A stretch of DNA of 64,000 bases from Roseisolibacter agri (lineage in GTDB: Bacteria; Gemmatimonadota; Gemmatimonadetes; Gemmatimonadales; Gemmatimonadaceae): positions 682,001-746,000 of the forward strand of contig NZ_BRXS01000002.1 in the NCBI RefSeq assembly GCF_030159095.1. The letters are read 5' to 3'. Position numbers and translations under genes: made by a program. Of this stretch, positions 39,191 to 47,006 are shown piece after piece (within the stretch, counting starts at the first letter, position 1; every line of letters begins with the position of its first letter). The notes below the pieces were generated by a model. The model worked only from the letters and a program-made list of their open reading frames with translations, was not told where the DNA came from and searched no databases.

Positions 39191-42100
39191 CTACATCCGC
39201 AGCCGCCCCGCAGGGCTGACGACCACCTCCTGCAGCTTCCGCTGCCGTAGCCGTCCGTTGAGCGTCGCGAGATCCTCCGCGAGCAACCGATCCAGCGTCG
39301 CGAGGTGCGCGCGCAGCTGGCCGTTGAGCAGCTGCTGCACCTCCGCGTGCTGATCGGTCGGGCGATCGTCGCTGCCGGCGATGCCGTTGGCGAGGTAGCC
39401 GAGCTTCCCGATCAGCTTCGAGCCGAAGCGCACGCCGTCCTGCCCGCGTCCGGTCAGCCGCAGGTCGACGAGCTCCATCTCGAGATCCGTCAGCCGCCGG
39501 TGCAGCGCCGCGGCGGCATTCCGCACGCCGGTCTCCGTCACGGTGCGCGCGATCGTGTCCAGCTGCAGGCGCACCGCCTCGATGCGGTGCACCGCGTCGG
39601 CCGCCGCCGCGAGGTCCGCCTGGATCGCCGACACCATTCGCGTCTGTGCGGCAATGTCGGCCTCGGACCCGCGCGAGTGGGGATCCTTGCGCACGACGAG
39701 CGGCTGCGACTGCTCGACCCCGCCGGCCGACAGCGTCACCGTGTAGGTGCCCGGCGGGGCGAGGATGCTCACCGTGCCCGTGCCGGGGGCCACGCGGCCG
39801 CCCGAGTCGACGGCGATGTACGGGGCGTAGAGCGGCGACGTGCGCAGCCGCACCGTCGGCGACGGCGCGAAGCGCAGGTCCCAGTGGATGCGGTTGATGC
39901 CGGCGACGCCCGTGCCGGTGAGGCGGCGCACGACCGCGCCGGCGGAGTCGCGGATCGTGAGCGTCGCGGGCGACGCCGCGGGCAGCGCCGCCTTCAGGTG
40001 GTACGTGATCGACGCGCCGTATGGCGGATCCTCGCCGGTCGTGGGGTCGTCGTAGGTTGTCGACGGCGCGGTGATCGGCCGGAAGCGGTACGCGGCCCGC
40101 GGCACGTACAGGTGCGCCGCCTTCGCGAGCACCGCCGGCGTCGTCTCGCGCAGCGCGCCGACGTCGTCCATGATCCAGAAGCCGCGCCCGTACGTCGCGA
40201 TCACGAGGTCGTCGAAGTGCTCCTGCACGACGATCCCCGACACCGGCGCGTGCGGGAGGTTGTTCTGCAGCGGCTGCCAGCGCGCGCCGTCGTCGAACGA
40301 CACGTAGATCGCGTTCTCCGTGCCCAGGTACAGCATGCCGCGGCGCTTCGGGTCCTCCTGGATCACCTTCGCGTAGCTCAGCGGTCCGCGCGGGATGCCG
40401 TCGGTGATGCGGGTCCACGTCCGGCCGTAGTCGCGCGTGCGGAAGACGTGCGGCTCGCGGTCGTTCTCCTGGTGCGCGTCCACGGCGACGTAGGCGGTCG
40501 CCGCGTCGTGGCGCGACGGGACGATGCTGCGCACCGAGCCCCACGCCGGCAGGCCCGGAAGGTTCCGGGTGACGTTCGTCCACGTCTTCCCGTCGTCGCG
40601 CGTGAGCTGCACCAGCCCGTCGTTCGTCCCCACCCAGATCAGCCCCTTCTCGCGCGGCGACTCGGCGAGGCCGTACACGACGCCCGCGTACTCGACGCCG
40701 ATGTTGTCCGGCGTGAGCCCGCCCGAGCTGCCCTGCCGCGACCTGTCGTTGCGCGTGAGGTCGGGCGAGATCACCTGCCACGACTGGCCGCCGTCGCGCG
40801 TGCGGTGCACGTGCTGGCTGCCGATGTAGACCGTGTTCGGGTCGTGCGGCGAGAGGTGCAGCGGCGCGTCCCATACGAAGCGGTAGCGCACCCCTTCGGC
40901 CGGCCCGTTCGACTGCTGCGGCCACACCTCCACGTTGCGGAACTGGCGGCGGTCCTCCTCGAAGCGCACGACGATCCCGCCGACCATGCCGGAGCCCGAC
41001 GCCGTCGACCAGACGAGCTTCGAGTTGGTGGGGTCGGGCGTCGCCCACCCGCTCTCGCCCCCGCCCACGGAGTGCCACATCCCGCGCGAGATCCCGGCCC
41101 CGCGCCCGCCGAACACGCGCGAGTTGGACGGCCCGCGGTAGGACGGCTCGTCCTGCTTGTTCCCGAGGACGTTGTACGGGACCTCGTTGTCCACGGTCAC
41201 GTGGTACAGCTGCGCGTTGAGGAGGCGCTGCCGGTACCACGTCTTCCCGCGGTTCTGCGTGATCGACAGCCCCTGGTCGTGCGCCACGATCTGCCGCGCG
41301 GCGTTGGTCGGATCGAACCACACCTCGTGGTGGTCGCCGCCCGGCGTGAGCGCGCCCGGCAGCGTCGTGATCGTCGCGCCGCCGTCCTTCGACACGGCGT
41401 AGCCGTTGGTGAGGAAGTGCGCCTCGTTCTCGTCGTCGGGCGCGACGGCCATGCGCCCGTAGTAGTGCGCGCGCCCCATCGCGCTGCGGTCGCGCGAGAC
41501 GAGCGTCCAGCGCTCGCCGCGGTCCTCGGACCGCCAGAGCTGGCCGCTCTCGGTCTCCTGCCCGTTCCACGGCAGGCCGTCGCCCGTCTCGAACAGCGCG
41601 TACACGCGGTTCGGGTTGGACGGCGCGATCGCGACGGCGACCTTGCCCACGGGCTTCTTCGGCAGCCCGCGGCCGCGCAGGCGCGTCCACGTCGCGCCGC
41701 CGTCGCGCGACACGTGCAGCCCGCCGCCCGGACCGCCGCTCGTCCGTCCCCACGTGTGGATCTCGAGCTGCCACGTGCCGGCGAAGACCACGTTCGGGTC
41801 CTTCGGGTCCATCGCGAGGTCCGAGCAGCCGGTGCGCTCGTCGACGAACAGCACCCGCGTCCACGTGCGCCCGCCGTCGGTAGTGCGGAAGACGCCGCGC
41901 TCCGGCTGCGGCCCGTACGCGTGCCCGAGCGCGCAGACGAGCACCGTGTTCGGGTCGCGCGGGTGGATGACCATGCGCGGGATGCGCCCGGTGCGCTCGA
42001 GCCCCATCAGCGTCCACGTCGCGCCGGCGTCGGTGGACCTGTACACGCCCTGCCCGAGTGAGATGTGCGAGCGGATCTTCCCCTCGCCGGTCCCCGCCCA

Positions 42101-42433
42101 CACGACGTTCGGGTCGGACGGCGCGACGGCGAGCGACCCGATCGACTGCACCGGCTCGCGATCGAACAGCGGTGCCCAGGTGGTGCCGCCGTCGGTCGTC
42201 TTCCAGATGCCGCCCGACGCCGCGCCGACGTAGTACGTGAGCGGGTCGCCCGGCACGCCGACGGCGGAGGTGAAGCGGTTGCCCTCCGGCCCGATCGTGC
42301 GCCAGCGGAGCTGCCGATAGACCGCGGGCGCGATCGACGACGTGATCGACGACGTGTCGGCGGGCTGCGCGTCGGCGCCGACGACGGGCACGAGCAGGGC
42401 GAGGAGGAGGAGCAGCCGGCGGCGGCGTGACAT
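39191..42433 (-). CDS. Large secreted BNR/sortilin (VPS10-like) repeat protein
   Basis: A 1080-aa protein from ATG 42433 with a signal peptide (LLLLLALLVPVVGADAQ). Many BNR/Asp-box repeats (GGIWKTTDGGTTWAPLF, GVYRSTDAGATWTLM, GVFRTTDGGRTWTRVLF, HVFRTRDYGRTWTRI) form one or two ten-bladed propellers over residues 40-720. These are followed by a beta domain (LKAALPAASPATLTIRDSAG) and a helical end. Such 'glycosyl hydrolase-like' proteins are abundant in Gemmatimonadota and Acidobacteria; enzymatic activity is not proven. It follows the S9 peptidase gene by 25 bases in the same direction. Confidence 0.85.
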   Translation of the reverse strand: MSRRRRLLLLLALLVPVVGADAQPADTSSITSSIAPAVYRQLRWRTIGPEGNRFTSAVGVPGDPLTYYVGAASGGIWKTTDGGTTWAPLFDREPVQSIGSLAVAPSDPNVVWAGTGEGKIRSHISLGQGVYRSTDAGATWTLMGLERTGRIPRMVIHPRDPNTVLVCALGHAYGPQPERGVFRTTDGGRTWTRVLFVDERTGCSDLAMDPKDPNVVFAGTWQLEIHTWGRTSGGPGGGLHVSRDGGATWTRLRGRGLPKKPVGKVAVAIAPSNPNRVYALFETGDGLPWNGQETESGQLWRSEDRGERWTLVSRDRSAMGRAHYYGRMAVAPDDENEAHFLTNGYAVSKDGGATITTLPGALTPGGDHHEVWFDPTNAARQIVAHDQGLSITQNRGKTWYRQRLLNAQLYHVTVDNEVPYNVLGNKQDEPSYRGPSNSRVFGGRGAGISRGMWHSVGGGESGWATPDPTNSKLVWSTASGSGMVGGIVVRFEEDRRQFRNVEVWPQQSNGPAEGVRYRFVWDAPLHLSPHDPNTVYIGSQHVHRTRDGGQSWQVISPDLTRNDRSRQGSSGGLTPDNIGVEYAGVVYGLAESPREKGLIWVGTNDGLVQLTRDDGKTWTNVTRNLPGLPAWGSVRSIVPSRHDAATAYVAVDAHQENDREPHVFRTRDYGRTWTRITDGIPRGPLSYAKVIQEDPKRRGMLYLGTENAIYVSFDDGARWQPLQNNLPHAPVSGIVVQEHFDDLVIATYGRGFWIMDDVGALRETTPAVLAKAAHLYVPRAAYRFRPITAPSTTYDDPTTGEDPPYGASITYHLKAALPAASPATLTIRDSAGAVVRRLTGTGVAGINRIHWDLRFAPSPTVRLRTSPLYAPYIAVDSGGRVAPGTGTVSILAPPGTYTVTLSAGGVEQSQPLVVRKDPHSRGSEADIAAQTRMVSAIQADLAAAADAVHRIEAVRLQLDTIARTVTETGVRNAAAALHRRLTDLEMELVDLRLTGRGQDGVRFGSKLIGKLGYLANGIAGSDDRPTDQHAEVQQLLNGQLRAHLATLDRLLAEDLATLNGRLRQRKLQEVVVSPAGRLRM

Positions 42434-42458
42434 GTTGGCCTCGGGGCGTGGAGGGGCG

Positions 42459-43592
42459 CTACCGCGTGCGCACCGGCGGCGCCGGCTTCGAGCGGTCCTC
42501 GTACGGGCGCAGGGTCCAGTCGAAGAACGTCCACGTGCGGTTCCACGAGTCGATCTGCTCCGGCGAGTCCACGCGCTCGAGCGTCACGGGGTCCACGCGC
42601 CGGCTGAACGCGTGCCCGACCGAGCTGCCCCAGGGCGCGGGGTCGACGTAGATCTTCGTCTCCGCGAGGTCGGGCTTGAGCGAGCGGAGCGTGTGCACCA
42701 TCTGCACGTCCTCGATGTAGTACACGTCGCGGTCGTTCGTCGCGACGTGCACGAGCATCGGCACCTTGAGCTTCTCCGCGTGGTACACGGGCGAGCGCCG
42801 CACGTACTCCTCCAGCTGCTCGTGCGGGAGCCCCTGCAGCTCCTTCTGCGTGGAGAAGCTGCGCGCGTAGCCGGGGCCGCGGTACGAGAGGCGCGTGATG
42901 AGGTTCGTCACCGGCACGATCGCCGCGCCGGCCTTGAACTCGTGCGCGTCGCGGAAGAGCGTGTGCGCCGTGATGAAGCCGCCGTGGCTCCACCCCATCA
43001 TCCCGAGCCGGTCCTGGTCGACGTAGGGCAGCGTCTTGAGGAAGTCGACGGCGGAGATCACGTCGTCCACCTCCTTGCCGCCGTAGTCGATCGCCTTGTG
43101 GTGCGCCTCGCCGTGCCCGGTGCTGCCGCGATAGTCGGGCGTGATGATCACGTAGCCGCGCTGCACGGCCTCGCGCACGAACGGGAACATCGACGTGCCC
43201 CAGTCGCCGTGCACGCCGCCGTGCACCCAGATCATCGCCGCGTGCCCCTTCGCGCCGCGCTTCTGCAGTGGCGCGAACAGGTACGCGGGGATCGTCATGC
43301 CGTCCACGCGGCTCCTGTACGTGATCTTGCGGAACTCCATCACATTCGCGCTGCGCGCCGCGTACACGCTGTCGGTGCGGCGCTTCTGCGCCATCTGCCG
43401 CGCGTAGTCGGCGGGCGGATGGTCCTCGTGCCGGTTGCTGACGTACAGCGCGGCGATGCGCGCGGAGTCCATGCGCACGACCTGCGGCGCGGGCGCGCCG
43501 GTCTCCGACTGCGCGGCCAACGGCGCGGCGGTGAGGGCAGCCAGGGCGGCCGCGCGAGCGACGCGGCGGAGCGGTGCGGGGCGGGTGGGCAT
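42459..43592 (-). CDS. Exported S9-family peptidase / alpha-beta hydrolase
   Basis: A 377-aa protein from ATG 43592 with a signal peptide (VARAAALAALTAAPLAAQ). Catalytic domain of the prolyl oligopeptidase class: oxyanion segment MIWVHGGVHGDWG, nucleophile in MMGWSHGGFITAH (Ser202), acid in HVATNDRDVYYIED and His in SSVGHAFSRR. The N-terminal propeller of classical S9 enzymes is missing; only a short lead precedes the hydrolase, as in acylaminoacyl-peptidase-like proteins. It probably degrades peptides in the periplasm and shares a transcript with the BNR protein gene. Confidence 0.88.
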   Translation of the reverse strand: MPTRPAPLRRVARAAALAALTAAPLAAQSETGAPAPQVVRMDSARIAALYVSNRHEDHPPADYARQMAQKRRTDSVYAARSANVMEFRKITYRSRVDGMTIPAYLFAPLQKRGAKGHAAMIWVHGGVHGDWGTSMFPFVREAVQRGYVIITPDYRGSTGHGEAHHKAIDYGGKEVDDVISAVDFLKTLPYVDQDRLGMMGWSHGGFITAHTLFRDAHEFKAGAAIVPVTNLITRLSYRGPGYARSFSTQKELQGLPHEQLEEYVRRSPVYHAEKLKVPMLVHVATNDRDVYYIEDVQMVHTLRSLKPDLAETKIYVDPAPWGSSVGHAFSRRVDPVTLERVDSPEQIDSWNRTWTFFDWTLRPYEDRSKPAPPVRTR

Positions 43593-43699
43593 GACGGTGG
43601 GGGTGACGGGACGGCGGTCGCGACCGGCGGGACGGCGCGAAGGTGCGGGCGGGACCGGGCACGCGCCACCACGGCCCGGCGCACCCGCCCACGGCGACC

Positions 43700-43732
43700 G
43701 TCGCGCGAACGTCGCGCGAACGTCGCGCGAAC
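43700..43732. repeat. 11-bp direct repeat, three perfect copies
   Basis: GTCGCGCGAAC occurs three times without spacing in the 293-base gap between the divergent S9 peptidase and RskA-like lipoprotein genes. The unit is about one helical turn, so repeated sites would face the same side of DNA. It may be a regulator-binding array; that is an inference. Confidence 0.85.
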
Positions 43733-43885
43733 CTCGCCCGACGGGCGGGTGCTTGACGGGACGATGCCCACGCGCATTGTACCGCTGCACGCGGTCGCGG
43801 ACGGGTGACGGCGCCAGTCACCCGCGTCCGCTCGTCGTGTCCGCCGACGGTGACGTCACCCCCATCCAGCGAGGGCTCGCCGAGC

Positions 43886-44932
43886 ATGCGTACCAGCACT
43901 CGCCTGCTGCGGCGCCTCGGTCGTCGCGTCGCCACCGCGCGTGTGCTGGCCGCCCTCGCGGCCGCGGCGTGCGGCGGCGGCGGCGGCGGCGATGCCCCCA
44001 CCGCGCCTGGGCCGGCGGTGCTCGCCCTCACCCTCGCCGGCGTCGGCCCGCTCGACCCGGCGCGCGAGGGGCACTACGCCGCGTGGCTGATCGCGGGCGG
44101 CGACGTCCGCCCCGCGGGGCGCGTGCAGCTCGGCGCCGACGGCAGCGCGACCGTCCCCATCGCCGAACGGCCGGCGCGCGTGGACTCCGTCCTCGTGACC
44201 GTCGAGCCCCCGGGTGACGCCGATCCCGGCCCGTCGGCGCAGCGGCTGCTCGTCGGCGCGCTGCGTGGCGGGCGGGCGACGCTGGGCGTGACCGGCGCGC
44301 TCACGCGCGGCGCGCTCCCGCTGCAGGAACGTCCGGGGCAGTTCACCCTCTTCACCACGAGCAACAACGCGCGCCTCGGCTATCCCTCCTACGAGGAGGC
44401 CGGGGTGTGGCTGTTCAACATCGTCCCGAACGAGACGCCGCAGCGCGACACGTGGGTGCGGCTGGCGCAGCTCGCGCCCGCGTGGACCTACGAGGGCTGG
44501 GTGGTGCGCGACCTCGGTGCGTCGAACGCGGTCTGGCTGTCGTACGGGAAGTTCGTCACCGACGACGGGGGCGCGGTGGCCGAGAAGGACGACGACGGCT
44601 GGGGGCCGCTGTCGGGCATCCCCGACTACCTCACCGCCGGCATCGACAACTTCCCGGGCAGCGACTTCCTCGCCAACCCGCTCGGCCTCCCGCTGCCCGC
44701 CGGCGTGACGCTCCCGCTCGACCTGCGCGAGCGCGACGCCGCCGGCGGGTCGCGGTGGTCGCACGTGATCACCATCGAGCCCGCGACCGAGCGCGGCGAG
44801 GCGATGGGCGCGGCGCGCCCCTTCCTCGTGCGCCCGTACCGCGATCCGTTCGGCGACGCGGGGGCGGGACGCCCGCGTGCCATCACCTACCGTCCCGACG
44901 GTGTGCCGCACGGCACCGCGGAGCTGCGCTAG
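43886..44932 (+). CDS. Lipoprotein with RskA-like extracytoplasmic domains
   Basis: A 348-aa protein from ATG 43886. Signal and lipobox VLAALAAAAC are followed by a Gly run. Residues 45-130 (GHYAAWLIAGGDVRPAGRVQ, then VDSVLVTVEPPGDADPGPSA) resemble the extracytoplasmic half of RskA-type anti-sigma factors; a second such lobe follows (VWLFNIVPNETPQRDTWVRL, then YEGWVVRDLG). There is no zinc-binding cytoplasmic domain and no sigma gene, so it is not an anti-sigma factor but uses the same fold. It is the first of three closely spaced surface-protein genes. The role is unknown. Confidence 0.6.
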   Translation: MRTSTRLLRRLGRRVATARVLAALAAAACGGGGGGDAPTAPGPAVLALTLAGVGPLDPAREGHYAAWLIAGGDVRPAGRVQLGADGSATVPIAERPARVDSVLVTVEPPGDADPGPSAQRLLVGALRGGRATLGVTGALTRGALPLQERPGQFTLFTTSNNARLGYPSYEEAGVWLFNIVPNETPQRDTWVRLAQLAPAWTYEGWVVRDLGASNAVWLSYGKFVTDDGGAVAEKDDDGWGPLSGIPDYLTAGIDNFPGSDFLANPLGLPLPAGVTLPLDLRERDAAGGSRWSHVITIEPATERGEAMGAARPFLVRPYRDPFGDAGAGRPRAITYRPDGVPHGTAELR

Positions 44933-44945
44933 CGTGCGCATTCGC

Positions 44946-46382
44946 ATGCACACGCGCACGCGGCACGTCGGCCGGTGGATCGCGGTCGCCGCGGCGGCCG
45001 CGCTCTCCGCCTGTGGCGACGCGTCCGCCCCGACGGCCAGTCCCGACGTCGAGGCGACCGGGCTGCGTCCGTGGGTGCTGGAGCGCGTGGACGCGCTGCG
45101 CCCCCCGGCGCCTCCCGGTGGCGACGCGGCGCGCCTCGAGCTGGACGCGGTGGTCGCCGCGCAGCGCGCGCGGACGGCTGCCGTCGACTCGGCCATCCGC
45201 CGGTGGGACGGGCTGCCGGGCGAGCCGTGGACGCGGGTCGCCCTCGACGAGCTGCAGCTGCGCTGGTACCTGCTGCCCGACATCCGCGACGCCACGCCGG
45301 CGCGCTCGTCGCGCGCGATGGCGCTGCTGCACGTCGCGATCGCCGACGCGCTGCTGGCGACGCGCGACGCCCAGGGCGCGTATCCGCGCGCCGCCCCCGC
45401 GCAGCGCGATGCGCGCGTGCGCGCCCTCGTCGCGCTGCGCGCCGACGCGTCGAGCTACCCGTCCGAGCACGCCGCGGCGGCGGCGGCGGCGGCCCCGGTG
45501 CTCGCGTACCTCTTTCCGACGGCGGACACCGCGCGCTTCCATCGGCTGGCCGCCGAGGCGGCGGCGTCGCGCGTGGCGGCCGGCGCGTCGGCGCCATCGG
45601 ACGTCGACGCCGGCGCCGCGATCGGCCGCGCGGTGGCGGCGCGCGTGATCGCATACGCGCGCGCCGACGGCGCCGACGCCGTGCGCGCGCCCTGGCTGCC
45701 CCCGCGCGCCGACGACGCGCTGTCGTGGCGCCCCACGCCGCCGCGCATGGTGCAGGTCCCGTTCGACGCCGACGCCGGGGCCTGGCGGCCGTGGGTGCTC
45801 GCGTCGGGCGACGCCTTCCGGCCGCCGCCGCCGCCCACCCCCGGGTCGCGCACCTTCGTCGACGACCTGGCGGAGCTGCGTCGGCTGGGCGACGGCGCGC
45901 GCACCGTGCAGCAGGCGGACGTCGCGCGGCGCTGGGCCACCGACGCGCCGTCGGCGGCGTGGGAGGTGTTCCTGTCCGACGAGCTGCGCGCGCGGCGCAT
46001 GGCGCCGCTGCAGGCGGCGCGCGCGCGGGCGCTCGTGAGCGTCGCCATGCACGACGCGTTCGTGGCGTGCTGGGACGCGAAGTACCACTACAACCTCGCG
46101 CGGCCCATCACCGCCGACACCCGACTGCGCACCGTGTTCTCCACGCCCCCATTCCCGAGCTATCCCTCGGGGCACTCGACCATCTCCGGGGCGGCCGCCG
46201 AGGTGTTCGCGGCGCTGTTCCCCGACTCGGCCGCGGCGTACCGCGCGCGCGCCGACTCGGCGTCGCTGTCGCGCATCTGGGGCGGCGTCCACTACCGCTT
46301 CGACGTGGCCGCGGGCCACGCGCTCGGCGAGCGCGTCGGACACGCCGTGCTCGCGCGCGCCGGCGACGTGGGGGCGCGCTAG
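44946..46382 (+). CDS. PAP2/vanadium haloperoxidase-like lipoprotein with internal duplication
   Basis: A 478-aa protein from ATG 44946 with lipobox LSAC (Cys23). The C-terminal half has the phosphatase/haloperoxidase signature: Arg in HYNLARPI (386), SYPSGHSTISG (405-415), and the last His in GVHYRFDVAAGH (449-460). The N-terminal half repeats the plan: RPWVLERVDALRPP (41-54) matches RPWVLASGDAFRPP (281-294), and SYPSEHAAAAA (170) matches SYPSGH, but the Arg and final His are lost. It is thus a two-domain protein with one probably active unit. The substrate is unknown; it ends just before a small lipoprotein gene. Confidence 0.85.
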   Translation: MHTRTRHVGRWIAVAAAAALSACGDASAPTASPDVEATGLRPWVLERVDALRPPAPPGGDAARLELDAVVAAQRARTAAVDSAIRRWDGLPGEPWTRVALDELQLRWYLLPDIRDATPARSSRAMALLHVAIADALLATRDAQGAYPRAAPAQRDARVRALVALRADASSYPSEHAAAAAAAAPVLAYLFPTADTARFHRLAAEAAASRVAAGASAPSDVDAGAAIGRAVAARVIAYARADGADAVRAPWLPPRADDALSWRPTPPRMVQVPFDADAGAWRPWVLASGDAFRPPPPPTPGSRTFVDDLAELRRLGDGARTVQQADVARRWATDAPSAAWEVFLSDELRARRMAPLQAARARALVSVAMHDAFVACWDAKYHYNLARPITADTRLRTVFSTPPFPSYPSGHSTISGAAAEVFAALFPDSAAAYRARADSASLSRIWGGVHYRFDVAAGHALGERVGHAVLARAGDVGAR

Positions 46383-46383
46383 C

Positions 46384-46893
46384 GTGGCGGCGGAGCACCT
46401 CCCGCACGCGGCGCGTGCACGTCGCGCGCGCCGCGCGGCCGCTGCCCTGACGCTCGCATCGGCCCAGCTGCTGGCGGGCTGCTACACGTACGTGCCGCGC
46501 GACGCCGTGGTCCTCGCGCGCGAGGCGCCGCCGGGGGCGCGGGTCGCGCTCGACGTCAACGACGCCGGACGCGCCGCGCTCGCCCCGACGCTCGCGCCGG
46601 GCATCACGCGCGTCGAGGGCACGCTGGTCGGCGCGCGCGGCGACACGCTCGTGCTGGCGCTCGCCGGCTACTCGCAGATCCGCCGCCCCAACACGCGCCT
46701 GGTCGGCGACACGCTGCGCCTCTCGCCTCAACACCTGGAGGGCGCCGCCGAGCGCCGCCTGTCGACGCGCCGCACCGCGCTGGTGGTCGGCGTCGGCGTC
46801 GCGCTCGTGGCGACCTTCCTCATCGGTCGCCAGCTCGGCGGGCGCGGAGTGCCGCCCGAGAGCCGTGGTCCCGACGGTGGGGACGACCAGTGA
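46384..46893 (+). CDS. Small lipoprotein with C-terminal membrane helix
   Basis: A 169-aa protein from GTG 46384, one base after the previous stop. Signal with lipobox SAQLLAGC, then YTYVPRDAVVLAREAPPGAR and a beta-rich middle (ITRVEGTLVGARGDTLVLAL). A hydrophobic helix near the end (TALVVGVGVALVATFLIG) suggests a second anchor. The pattern resembles Gemmatimonadota proteins of unknown function found near surface operons. It is probably co-transcribed with the PAP2-like gene and lies 113 bases before the SusC-like gene. Confidence 0.65.
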   Translation: MAAEHLPHAARARRARRAAAALTLASAQLLAGCYTYVPRDAVVLAREAPPGARVALDVNDAGRAALAPTLAPGITRVEGTLVGARGDTLVLALAGYSQIRRPNTRLVGDTLRLSPQHLEGAAERRLSTRRTALVVGVGVALVATFLIGRQLGGRGVPPESRGPDGGDDQ

Positions 46894-47006
46894 CCGTCGC
46901 ACCGCCACGTCTCCCTTCCACGTAGTCGCCGTCTCCGCCGTCTTCCGCCGCTCGCCACCGTCCCGGTGTCCGTGCCGGGGTCCGTCCCACGCCGCAGGAG
47001 GTCTCG

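Noticed and set aside
39305-42061. 918-aa plus-strand frame antisense to the BNR protein
   Set aside because: The opposite frame has a signal peptide and clear BNR repeats; the plus-strand frame is Arg/Val/His-rich with no domain.
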